From positions 17,358-81,357 of the forward strand of contig JAHBSF010000018.1 in NCBI GenBank assembly GCA_019639255.1: 64,000 bases of DNA, given 5' to 3'. Positions 54,188-62,483 of this stretch are shown in pieces. This stretch comes from Acidobacteriota bacterium. Its GTDB lineage: Bacteria; Acidobacteriota; Blastocatellia; RBC074. A model generated the notes under the pieces. That model was not told the origin of the DNA. It saw only the letters and a list, made by a program, of their open reading frames with translations, and ran no database searches. How positions within the stretch are numbered: position 1 is the first letter of the stretch; every line of letters starts with the position of its first letter. The translations under genes were made by a program, and so were the position numbers.

Positions 54188-55885
54188 GTGAAAGGGATAT
54201 CTGTTCGCCTGTTTATGGGCTTGATTGTGTTCTGCCTGCTGGCCGCCACTGCGGCGCCGGGCCTGCTCGCGCAGCGTTCAAGAAGGCAACCATCGGCCGA
54301 CGCTGTCGCCCCCGGCCCGCACGGCAATGTAGAAGCAATCACCGAAGCGCAGTTGAAGGATTACCTGTATTACGTTGCATCCGACGAAATGGAAGGGCGC
54401 GATACGCCGTCGCGAGGACTGGATTTGACGGCCAACTTTATTGCGATGAATCTCTCGCGGTGGGGCGTCAAGCCCGTCGGCGACGGGCGCGGCCATCTGG
54501 ATCGATATTTCCAGCACATGCTCCTGCGGCGTTCAAAAGTTGATCCCGCAAAAACTCGCGCCGATCTCGGCGGCCAGGCCTTGAAATTCGGCGATGATTT
54601 CGTATCTTCAAACGTCGCAGGATCAGCATCGGGAGAAATGGTGTTTGCGGGCAACGGCTGGATCATACCGGGCAAGAACATCAATCCTTATCAGGGGATT
54701 GATGTAAAGGACAAGATCGTAGTGCTTCAGCCCGGACTTCCTCGCGGAGTAAATCCGCGCGACATAATGAACGGCAAGGAAGGTGTTGACTGGGAGTCGC
54801 CCTACGGTATGCAGCAAAAAGGCTACCTCGAAAAAAGCGGCGCCAAAGGCATTGTCGTGTTGCCCAATACCGGAGCTCTGAATAATTGGAAACAGAATCT
54901 TCAGCGCTCGATCGAACGCGGCTCGCCGTGGGCCGTCGTCAAGTTTCAGAAAGATTCGCCGGGCCTGCCTTCCATAACTCTCTCTGATCAGGGGGCGGCA
55001 AAACTCTTTGAAGGCGAATCTCGCGATGGGGCGGCTATGCTCAAGGTGGCTGCGTCAAACGAGACGATTCCCTCATTCGCACTGGGCGCGGGTAAAAAGA
55101 TCCGTTTTGACCTTGCTGTCAAATCCGAGGATGCAACCACCAAAAACGTGGTGGGAGTGCTCGAAGGCAGCGACCCGAAACTGAAAGACGAGTACGTTGC
55201 AATAGGCGCCCACTACGATCACGTCGGTACAAATCCGCAGATATCGGGCGACAATATATTCAACGGCGCCGATGATGACGGGTCGGGCACCGTTGCAGTA
55301 CTTGCCATAGCCGAGGCTTTCGCAAAAAGCGCGCGTCCGAAGCGGTCGATCCTGTTCGTATGGCATGCCGGCGAAGAAAAGGGGTTGTGGGGAGCGCGTT
55401 ATATTACGGAATTTCCGGTGGTCCCGCTCGACCGTATCGTTGCGCAGTTGAACATCGATATGATCGGCCGCAGCAAGCAACCCGGAGACACTGCGCCTGC
55501 AAACCGGGATCTGTCGGGACCGGACGAAGTATACGTGATCGGCTCAAAAATGATGAGCACCGAACTCGGCGCGCTCAGCGAAGAAGTCAACAAGTCGTTC
55601 CTGAAACTTCTTTTTAACTACAAATATGACGATCCGAAGGATCCCAACAGGTTTTTCTTCCGAAGCGACCATTACCACTACGCTAAAAACGGAATTCCGA
55701 TCATCTTTTACTTCAGCGGAGTGCACGAAGATTACCACAAGGTAAGCGATCACCCGGACAAGATTGATTATCGAAAGCTTGCAAAGGTGACTCGGACGAT
55801 CGCCGCAACAGCATGGGCGATTGCTAACCGTGCAACCCGACCCGTCGTGGATAAACAACTGCCCGCAGAACTCTCGAATAACTAA
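54188..55885 (+). CDS. Secreted M28-family metallopeptidase
   Basis: 565 residues. A signal peptide (1-28) and N-terminal region are followed by an inserted PA-like domain (about 140-290) and the M28 zinc peptidase domain. Metal ligands are visible as GAHYDHVG (His, Asp), NGADDDGSGT (Asp), HAGEEKGLWG (Glu-Glu), NIDMIGR (Asp) and a His near the end (HKVSDHPDKID). It is expected to be an aminopeptidase or carboxypeptidase in the periplasm or outside. The start is GTG with AAGGAGGA upstream. An extended TATACT at 54136 may be its -10. Confidence 0.9.
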   Translation: MKGISVRLFMGLIVFCLLAATAAPGLLAQRSRRQPSADAVAPGPHGNVEAITEAQLKDYLYYVASDEMEGRDTPSRGLDLTANFIAMNLSRWGVKPVGDGRGHLDRYFQHMLLRRSKVDPAKTRADLGGQALKFGDDFVSSNVAGSASGEMVFAGNGWIIPGKNINPYQGIDVKDKIVVLQPGLPRGVNPRDIMNGKEGVDWESPYGMQQKGYLEKSGAKGIVVLPNTGALNNWKQNLQRSIERGSPWAVVKFQKDSPGLPSITLSDQGAAKLFEGESRDGAAMLKVAASNETIPSFALGAGKKIRFDLAVKSEDATTKNVVGVLEGSDPKLKDEYVAIGAHYDHVGTNPQISGDNIFNGADDDGSGTVAVLAIAEAFAKSARPKRSILFVWHAGEEKGLWGARYITEFPVVPLDRIVAQLNIDMIGRSKQPGDTAPANRDLSGPDEVYVIGSKMMSTELGALSEEVNKSFLKLLFNYKYDDPKDPNRFFFRSDHYHYAKNGIPIIFYFSGVHEDYHKVSDHPDKIDYRKLAKVTRTIAATAWAIANRATRPVVDKQLPAELSNN

Positions 55886-55898
55886 ATACAGACCGCAA

Positions 55899-55969
55899 TA
55901 TGCGGAACAAAACAGAAGACGCGGAAAAGATCAGGCAACTTTTCCGCGTCTTCTGTTTTGTTCCGCATA
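55899..55969. repeat. Dispersed palindrome, copy 17 (perfect 31-bp arms)
   Basis: Arms 55899-55929 and 55939-55969 mirror perfectly, beginning TATGCGGAACAAAACAGAAG; nine-base loop ATCAGGCAA. The sequence has drifted far from the commonest copy but pairing is flawless. Convergent junction. Confidence 0.92.
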
Positions 55970-55994
55970 ATCCCCGGGCTATTTAGGGTGTGGG

Positions 55995-56939
55995 CTATTT
56001 CGGGTTGGTTCCCATAATTATTCGAGTGCCTTCGATCCGGCTCCATTCGCTGAAAGATCCGTCGTAGAGGCTGACGTCATAGCCCAGGTATTTTGCCGTG
56101 AAGTAGGAATGCGAGGCCTGGACGCCTGTGTTGCAGTAGGTAATGACCTTGTCGCCGGGTTGAAGACCAGCTTCAGAGAGCATTCTTCGCAATTCAGCGA
56201 CGGGGCGCATTACGGGATTTTCCGCACTCTCCAGATGCTTCATCCAGTACAGATTCGTCGCACCGGGAATATGTCCGCTGCGTCCGGCGCCCGATGCCCC
56301 TTCCCCACGATACTGATTCTCCGGACGTGAGTCGAGAATCGTAATCCCCCCGGTAGACTGTTGGCTCACGATCCACGAATAGTCGCGCATAACGGGAAAG
56401 TCGGTAACAGCGGATGGCGCGAGTCGCGGCGTAAACTCGGCGGCAGCCGTCTGCACGGGTTTAGTAGACACTTCGCGGGCGTCGGCTTTCCAGCGTTCGA
56501 GTCCGCCGTCGAGCAGTGCGCATCGCGCGCCGTGGCCGAGATAGTCAAGAGTGAAATACGCCCGCGCGGCGGCAAGACCGGAATTATCGCCGTAAAGAAT
56601 TATCCTTCCGCGATTTCCCACGCCCAGGGATGTGAAAAGTGCTTGCAGCTTTTCTACCGGGGGTAATTCGTTGAGGATCCCGTCGCGTGTGGTTACCAAC
56701 TCGCTCCAGGGCAGGAATCGCGCCCCGGGAATGTGCCCCGCCTCAAACTGCGAAAGTTCGCGGCCTATATGGAGAATCACCAGATCCCGGTCGCGAATAT
56801 GCGTGTTCAGCCACGCGGTCGAGACAAGCATCTCGCTGCGAACTTTAGGTGCTCGGGTCTTGATCTGAGCCGAGGTTGAAAGAACAACGGATAACGTTAT
56901 ACCAAGAATAATGGCGGCGAAAATTGTCTTTCGTAACAC
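55995..56939 (-). CDS. Exported double-rhodanese sulfurtransferase
   Basis: 314 residues. A signal peptide (about 1-25) is followed by two rhodanese domains (about 35-155 and 175-310). The C-terminal domain holds the active-site loop CNTGVQAS with the catalytic Cys. The N-terminal domain has GRELSQFEAGHIPGARFLPW but no Cys in the loop, as usual. It would transfer sulfur from thiosulfate or 3-mercaptopyruvate; which is unclear. Likely periplasmic. Single gene, convergent with the M28 gene. Confidence 0.9.
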   Translation of the reverse strand: MLRKTIFAAIILGITLSVVLSTSAQIKTRAPKVRSEMLVSTAWLNTHIRDRDLVILHIGRELSQFEAGHIPGARFLPWSELVTTRDGILNELPPVEKLQALFTSLGVGNRGRIILYGDNSGLAAARAYFTLDYLGHGARCALLDGGLERWKADAREVSTKPVQTAAAEFTPRLAPSAVTDFPVMRDYSWIVSQQSTGGITILDSRPENQYRGEGASGAGRSGHIPGATNLYWMKHLESAENPVMRPVAELRRMLSEAGLQPGDKVITYCNTGVQASHSYFTAKYLGYDVSLYDGSFSEWSRIEGTRIIMGTNPK

Positions 56940-57089
56940 GCGGATCTCCTTTCGAATTCACTGAGCGGGTTGCGCCTGTGCGATTGCAATCATATCACGG
57001 GGTGCCCGGAGTTGACGGCTGAAGCACCATAGAATAAAATTCCGACTTTGCTTATGTGTCATTATTTGTAGAAGTTAGGAGATTACCCA

Positions 57090-57830
57090 ATGCGTCGCGA
57101 CATTACCGGCTGGTACAGCGGTCGCCTCAATATGGATATGCCGCTTGTGGCCTACGGCCATTACGGGCCGCCGGTTTTAATGCTTCCGACTGCGGCTGCC
57201 GATTTTCTCGAATACGAGCGTTTTCATCTGATCGATTCCGTCAAGTGGTATCTTGAAACCGGAAAAGCTAAAGTTTATTCGATCAACAGCGTGAACCGGC
57301 AGGCGTTGCTCAACGACCGCGCCTCTGCGTGGGAAAAGATCGAATGGCTCAAACGTTACGATGGTTACATCACAGAAGAAGTCCTTCCGCTGATCCGGAA
57401 GGATTGTAGGGATGCAAACGCAAAGCCGATTGTCGTTGGAATAAGTTTGGGCGCGTATCTGGCAGGAAATCTATTCTTCAGGCATCCGGATCTGCTTGGG
57501 GGGGCGATACTGCTCAGCGGCAGCTATGACATTCGAGGATACATGGACGGGTTCCACAACGATGACGTGTTTTTCAACAATCCGGTAGAGTATCTGACGC
57601 ATCTCGATGACAACTATTACCTGCCGACCCTGCGGCATGGAGGGCGGAAGATAGTTATCTTTTCGGGGCAGGGCGCATACGAGGCGCCGGATCGCTCGCA
57701 ACAGTTGTCGGGAATTCTGAGTCAAAAGGGTATCCCGCACTGGCTCGATATCTGGGGGCGCGACGTAAATCACGACTGGCCGTGGTGGCGTCAGGCGATG
57801 CCCTACTATTTCGGCAAACTCTTCGGTTAG
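57090..57830 (+). CDS. Alpha/beta-hydrolase esterase of the esterase-D type
   Basis: 246 residues. The nucleophile elbow is GISLGAYLAG, with the Ser in GxSxG near residue 118. An oxyanion region YGPPVLMLPTAAADF leads the fold; the catalytic His is likely the one in VNHDWPWWR. PF00756-like esterases act on S-formylglutathione, mycolates or siderophore esters; here the substrate is open. No signal peptide, so cytoplasmic. TTAGGAG lies before the ATG. The TRASH-like gene follows 50 bases later on the same strand. Confidence 0.82.
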   Translation: MRRDITGWYSGRLNMDMPLVAYGHYGPPVLMLPTAAADFLEYERFHLIDSVKWYLETGKAKVYSINSVNRQALLNDRASAWEKIEWLKRYDGYITEEVLPLIRKDCRDANAKPIVVGISLGAYLAGNLFFRHPDLLGGAILLSGSYDIRGYMDGFHNDDVFFNNPVEYLTHLDDNYYLPTLRHGGRKIVIFSGQGAYEAPDRSQQLSGILSQKGIPHWLDIWGRDVNHDWPWWRQAMPYYFGKLFG

Positions 57831-57880
57831 GCCGCCGGCCCGACCGGTAATCGTAGCGGTTAGTATTGAAGAGGGACTAC

Positions 57881-58561
57881 ATGAATATCAGACGGACATC
57901 AATAATCTGCGTAATGACGCTTGCAATGGCATTATCGTTCTCCATTGCCGGACTTGCTCAACACGCCGATCACCAGCACGATTCTGCAGCGGCGAGCGGC
58001 AAATTCCTCGGAAAGGGCGACGGCGTTGCAACCTGCGCCGTGACGGGCGAAGAACTGCACAACAAGAACATAAGCGGCGAGTTTTTCGGACGGACCGTTT
58101 ACTTCTGCTGCGCCGGATGCCTCGACAAAGCAAAAAAGAATCCCGAGCTTTATGTGCGGCCGACTGCAGACGCCAAACCTGCACAGCAGGAACAGAAATT
58201 TCTCGGTAAAGGCGACGGCGTCGAAACCTGCCCCGTTACGGGCGAGGCGGTCGACAAGACTCTTAAAGGCGAAGTCAACGGGCGAACTTTTTACGTGTGC
58301 TGCGCCGGATGCATCGACACAGTAAAGAAAAACCCCGAACTTTACCTCAAGCCCGAAAAGAAGGATGACCACGGCGCGCACGCGTCGGGTGAGGCGAAAT
58401 TTCTGGGCAAAGGCGACGGCATTGAAACCTGCCCTGTTACGGGCGAAGCAATCAGCAAGGATGTGCATGCCGTGATAAACGGACGCACGGTTTATGCCTG
58501 CTGCCCGGGTTGCCTCGAACAGGTCAAGAAGAACCCATCTCTTTACCTGAAAGAGAAATAA
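57881..58561 (+). CDS. Exported protein with three TRASH/YHS-like metal-binding domains
   Basis: 226 residues. A signal peptide (about 1-26) is followed by three homologous units of about 55 residues. Each begins FLGKGDG and has CxVTGE, then YxCCxGC (YFCCAGC, YVCCAGC, YACCPGC) and KKNPxLYL. The three Cys per unit fit a TRASH/YHS-type metal site, probably for copper or another soft metal, in the periplasm. The repeated units suggest internal duplication. ATG at 57881 with GAAGAGGG upstream. The final codons (KEK and stop) lie inside the left arm of a palindromic repeat. Confidence 0.85.
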   Translation: MNIRRTSIICVMTLAMALSFSIAGLAQHADHQHDSAAASGKFLGKGDGVATCAVTGEELHNKNISGEFFGRTVYFCCAGCLDKAKKNPELYVRPTADAKPAQQEQKFLGKGDGVETCPVTGEAVDKTLKGEVNGRTFYVCCAGCIDTVKKNPELYLKPEKKDDHGAHASGEAKFLGKGDGIETCPVTGEAISKDVHAVINGRTVYACCPGCLEQVKKNPSLYLKEK

Positions 58562-58649
58562 CGAAACAAACTAAATAAGACCGAAATTACGGAAATATTC
58601 CAATGTTCCGTAATTTCCGTCTTATTTAGTTTGTTTCGTTATTTCTCTT
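58551..58649. repeat. Dispersed palindrome, copy 18 (overlaps a stop codon)
   Basis: Arms AAGAGAAATAACGAAACAAA and TTTGTTTCGTTATTTCTCTT, nearly perfect over about 40 bases each. The variants CTAAATAAGAC and GTCTTATTTAG match each other. The left arm includes the stop codon of the TRASH-like gene. Confidence 0.93.
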
Positions 58650-58681
58650 ATATGTCCCGAAGTGGTGCGGTTTGATTCAAT

Positions 58682-60304
58682 TTACTCGGCGGTCGGGAGC
58701 GTAAAATCGGAGAATTGGTTTCTCAGCACCTTTTTGTCGAATTTGCCGACGCTGGTTTTCGGGACTGATTCGATAAACACGATATCGTCGGGCATCCACC
58801 ATTTGGCAAAGTTTTTGCCCAGGTAGTCGTAAATTTCCTCCTTGGTAACGGTCGCGCCGGGTTTTGCAACCACGCAGGCAAGCGGCCTTTCCTGCCACTT
58901 CGGATGGTTGACCGCAATCACGGCCGCTTCGGCTACGCCGGGAACCGCCATAATCGCGTTTTCCAGATCCACTGACGATATCCATTCGCCGCCGCTTTTA
59001 ACAAGATCCTTCGACCGGTCGGCAATCGCCATATAACCTTCGGCGTCAATTGTCGCCACATCACCGGTATCGAGCCATCCATCGGGGAATTTATCGGGCG
59101 CCGGATCCTTGTAGTAGGAGCTTGCTATCCAGGGCCCCCGAATCAACAGTCTGCCCATTGCAACACCGTCGTGAGGTACTTCGTTGCCGGCATCGTCCAC
59201 TATGCGGATCTCCAGACCCGGGGCAACGATTCCCGCTCTCTGTTTGACATCGAGCCTTTGTTCGTGAGACCAGTCGTTCATCTTGGGTTTCAGGTGATTC
59301 AGACACCCAAGCGGGCTGGTTTCGGTCATACCCCAGGCGTGGACGAATTCGATGCCCAGATTGGTTTCAAACCAGTCGATCATCGCGCGCGGCGGAGCCG
59401 ATCCTCCGCACAACATCGTCTTCAGGCTTGACAGGTCATACTTCCCGGGATTGTTCTGCAATTCGTTCATCACACCGAGCCATATTGTGGGCACGCCTGC
59501 GGTGAATGTTACTTTCTCGTCCTGTATAAGCTGACAAATCGTTGCGCCGTCCATCGTGGCGCCGGGGAATACCTGTTTGGCCCCCATCATGCAACAGATA
59601 TACGGCAGTCCCCACGCGTTGGCGTGAAACATAGGTACAACCGCCATAACGACGTCGGACCTGCTCAGACCGAGGCAGTCGATCGATGCGCCTGAAATCG
59701 TATGCAGATGGTTTGAGCGCTGTGTATACATAACGCCTTTAGGATGCCCGGTAGTTCCGCTTGTGTAGCACAGTCCCATCGCCGCGTTTTCGTCGATCTC
59801 GGGCCACGAGAAATCCTCCGATCCGCCTTCCAGCAGTTCCTCGTAATCGAGGGTGGGACCGAGTACCGACGACTTGTTGCCGGAGTTGCTCATTACGATG
59901 ATATGTTTGACGGTTGGAATCTTTCCGGCAAGCCTTTCCAGCAGCGGCAGCAATTCGTCGTCAACGCAAATAACGGTATCCTCGGCGTGGTTGATTATGT
60001 ATTCCAGATCTGCGGCGCTCAGTCTAAGGTTGAGCGTATGAAGCACGGCGCCCATACATGGGAGCGCATAGTAAAGTTCCAGGTGCCGGTATCCGTTCCA
60101 GGCGAAAGTGGCCACACGATCGCCCTGTTTTACGCCCAGTTTCGTAAGTGCATCAGCGAGACGGCGCGCTCTTCGGCCGAGGTCGGCATAGGTGTAGCGG
60201 TGCGTCCGGTCGCGCATCTTCGAGACGATTTCCACTTCGGGCGCGAGGATCGAACCTCGATCCATTAGTACCGGCATCGTCAACTGCGTTTTCATCATTG
60301 TCAT
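58682..60304 (-). CDS. Long-chain-type fatty acyl-CoA synthetase
   Basis: 540 residues of the AMP-binding (ANL) family, activating fatty acids to acyl-CoA through acyl-AMP. The ATP loop is YTSGTTGHPKGVMYTQRS, then CGGSAPP, WGMTETSP, DGWLDTGDVATID and the C-terminal catalytic Lys in PKTSVGKFDKKVL. All are intact. GGAGGA lies upstream of the ATG. It is probably involved in beta-oxidation or lipid supply, fitting the acyl-CoA dehydrogenase elsewhere in the window, but it is not clustered with it. Confidence 0.93.
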   Translation of the reverse strand: MTMMKTQLTMPVLMDRGSILAPEVEIVSKMRDRTHRYTYADLGRRARRLADALTKLGVKQGDRVATFAWNGYRHLELYYALPCMGAVLHTLNLRLSAADLEYIINHAEDTVICVDDELLPLLERLAGKIPTVKHIIVMSNSGNKSSVLGPTLDYEELLEGGSEDFSWPEIDENAAMGLCYTSGTTGHPKGVMYTQRSNHLHTISGASIDCLGLSRSDVVMAVVPMFHANAWGLPYICCMMGAKQVFPGATMDGATICQLIQDEKVTFTAGVPTIWLGVMNELQNNPGKYDLSSLKTMLCGGSAPPRAMIDWFETNLGIEFVHAWGMTETSPLGCLNHLKPKMNDWSHEQRLDVKQRAGIVAPGLEIRIVDDAGNEVPHDGVAMGRLLIRGPWIASSYYKDPAPDKFPDGWLDTGDVATIDAEGYMAIADRSKDLVKSGGEWISSVDLENAIMAVPGVAEAAVIAVNHPKWQERPLACVVAKPGATVTKEEIYDYLGKNFAKWWMPDDIVFIESVPKTSVGKFDKKVLRNQFSDFTLPTAE

Positions 60305-60345
60305 TGTGGAAGCTCCTCCAATTGTTTTTTCGATCTCGGCCGCGT

Positions 60346-62388
60346 CTATTGTTCGGCTTTTTTCTCATCATCCCTGGCCGGAAGCGCGGGCCGCGAGAAG
60401 TCGGGCTTTTTATCACCAAAAAGATAATGATTGAACCAGAGCAGGTTGTGCTCCATAACGGCGCGCATTGCACGTGGTTTCGTTATCCCGTGTCCGAATC
60501 CCTTGTACACGATCATTTCTACTGCAACCCCCCTGTCTTCGAGACCCTGCCGCAGTTCGTACGCGTTCGGGATCGGCACGCGCTTGTCGAATTCGCCGTG
60601 TTGGATGAGGGTGGGCGTCTTGGCGGCTTTTATAAAACTCATCGGTGAAGTCTTACGGTAAATCTCTTCGTCATCCGCCGGATCGTCGCCAAGATACTGT
60701 ATCGTAAACGGCGTTATATCGGTGTTGTAATAATATGTCGCCCAGTTGGAAATGCCCGCGCCGACCGATATGGCTGCAAACTTTGTGGACGAGGTCGTCA
60801 AAAAGGCTGAAATGTAGCCGCCCTGGCTCCAACCCATACATCCGACGCGCGCCGGATCGACCCAGCCCTTCCTGATCAGGTGATCCACGCCGGAAAGCAC
60901 ATCCCAGGCGTCGCCCACTCCGAGGTTGCGGTAATTAAGTTGTCGAAACTTTTCGCCGTATCCGGCGCTGCCGCGATAGTTCACCTTCAATACAAGCGCT
61001 CCGCGACCAACCCAGATGTCGGACGGATAGTAGCGCGAATCGAGCAGCGTGGGTCTGTCGATTCCCGTAGGCCCGCCGTGGATGATGCAAAGCAAGGGAT
61101 ACTTCCGGGATGCATCAAAGTCGGCGGGTTTTATCAAAACGCCTTCGATCGTTGCGCCGTCCTGACTTTGCCAGGAGATTACTTCGCGCGTTCCGAGTTT
61201 GAAATCCCGCACCTGTTCGGTCATTGATGTGAGGGGACGCAAGGTAAACGCCGGAAGATCCGCCGTGTATATCTCATTCAATGTCGTCGGCGACGGAGAA
61301 AAAAACGCAACCCGTCGCGCGTCTGTTGTAAGCGAGAAGCCGCCTGCGATGAGTGCGTCGGGTTTGGTCAGCCGGCTAATCTGCCCGTTTGACGCATTGA
61401 CGCGAAACAGGTGCCCCGCGGTTTTCTGAAGACCGCTGAAATAAATGCCGTCAGTACGCCAGTCGATCAGCCCCGGATTTTCGTCAAACGCGTCGGTGAT
61501 GGATCGCGGCTGCCCCCCATCGGCCGGTACGACCGCAAGCCGGCTGTTGGCGTGAAAGAACTTTGGATTTCCCATCGCCGAGGAAAAAACTATCTGCGCG
61601 CCGTCGGGCGACCATCGCGGATTGTTGTCGGGGCCGGGCTGCGAAACTATCTTTTTTACGCTGTTGTCGGATAACTGAAGGACGTAAATATCGGATGTAT
61701 GTCCCTGAATCAGGTCCGGATTCAGAGTAGCGCTGAATGCAATGCGTGCGCCGTCGGGCGACCACGAAAAGGCTCCGACGCTGAAGTCCCGGTCTTTTGT
61801 GCGCTGCGTCCCGGGGCCCGGCGACTCGAGCGCTTCAGCCACATTGATCGTCCAGATTTGGGGGAAATTGTATTCCCTTCGTACGACCTCGAAATCCCCA
61901 AGATGATCTTTTCGTGCTTTTGCGGCCTTTGCGTCGGCGTCGCTGGAAGTGAATGCGATATATTTCCCGTCTTTCGACCACTCGTAGTTATTCACGCCAT
62001 TGTCTGCTTTGGTAAGCTGCATGGCTTCGCCCCCATCCGGGCGAATGGCGAATAACTGATTCTTGTCGCCGACTCGTGAACTCGAGAAAGCAAGCCATGA
62101 AGAATCCGGCGCCCATTGAGGATTTCCGCTCGATTTGTCGCCGCGCGTAAGCTGGAACCTGCGCCCGGTCTCAACCTCAGCAATCCAGATGTGTGTGACG
62201 AATGCATCCTGTTTGAAATCTGCTTCGGTAATTGTATAAGCGACCCATTTGCCGTCAGGTGATATCTGGGCTCCACCCGCACTCTTGACATTGAGCAGAT
62301 CGTCAATCGACGGAACACGCCGGTTCTGACCGAAAACCGATACAACGAGGAGTGCGAGTAGGACGGGGAGGAAATTGCGTTTTCTCAT
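60346..62388 (-). CDS. Exported S9-family prolyl oligopeptidase-like peptidase
   Basis: 680 residues. A signal peptide (1-20) is followed by an N-terminal beta-propeller with TolB/WD-like repeats (WSPDGARIAFSA, WAPDSSWLAFSSSR) and a C-terminal alpha/beta-hydrolase domain. The catalytic Ser is in GWSQGGY and the His in YKGFGHGITKP. It cleaves short peptides, often after Pro or acyl-amino acids. AGGAA precedes the ATG. It is 41 bases upstream of the acyl-CoA synthetase on the same strand, possibly cotranscribed. Confidence 0.92.
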   Translation of the reverse strand: MRKRNFLPVLLALLVVSVFGQNRRVPSIDDLLNVKSAGGAQISPDGKWVAYTITEADFKQDAFVTHIWIAEVETGRRFQLTRGDKSSGNPQWAPDSSWLAFSSSRVGDKNQLFAIRPDGGEAMQLTKADNGVNNYEWSKDGKYIAFTSSDADAKAAKARKDHLGDFEVVRREYNFPQIWTINVAEALESPGPGTQRTKDRDFSVGAFSWSPDGARIAFSATLNPDLIQGHTSDIYVLQLSDNSVKKIVSQPGPDNNPRWSPDGAQIVFSSAMGNPKFFHANSRLAVVPADGGQPRSITDAFDENPGLIDWRTDGIYFSGLQKTAGHLFRVNASNGQISRLTKPDALIAGGFSLTTDARRVAFFSPSPTTLNEIYTADLPAFTLRPLTSMTEQVRDFKLGTREVISWQSQDGATIEGVLIKPADFDASRKYPLLCIIHGGPTGIDRPTLLDSRYYPSDIWVGRGALVLKVNYRGSAGYGEKFRQLNYRNLGVGDAWDVLSGVDHLIRKGWVDPARVGCMGWSQGGYISAFLTTSSTKFAAISVGAGISNWATYYYNTDITPFTIQYLGDDPADDEEIYRKTSPMSFIKAAKTPTLIQHGEFDKRVPIPNAYELRQGLEDRGVAVEMIVYKGFGHGITKPRAMRAVMEHNLLWFNHYLFGDKKPDFSRPALPARDDEKKAEQ

Positions 62389-62409
62389 GATATTTTCCTG
62401 TGTTTTCGG

Positions 62410-62454
62410 TCAATTATTCGTAATTTTCGTATCATTTCGTTTGTTCCGTTATCA
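62410..62454. repeat. Half copy of the dispersed palindrome (right arm only)
   Basis: TTCGTAATTTTCGTATCATT and GTTTGTTCCGTTATC match the right arm of the family, but no left arm precedes it. Confidence 0.65.
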
Positions 62455-62483
62455 CTGCTCCTGTCGTCGTTGCGGGCTTCGAT

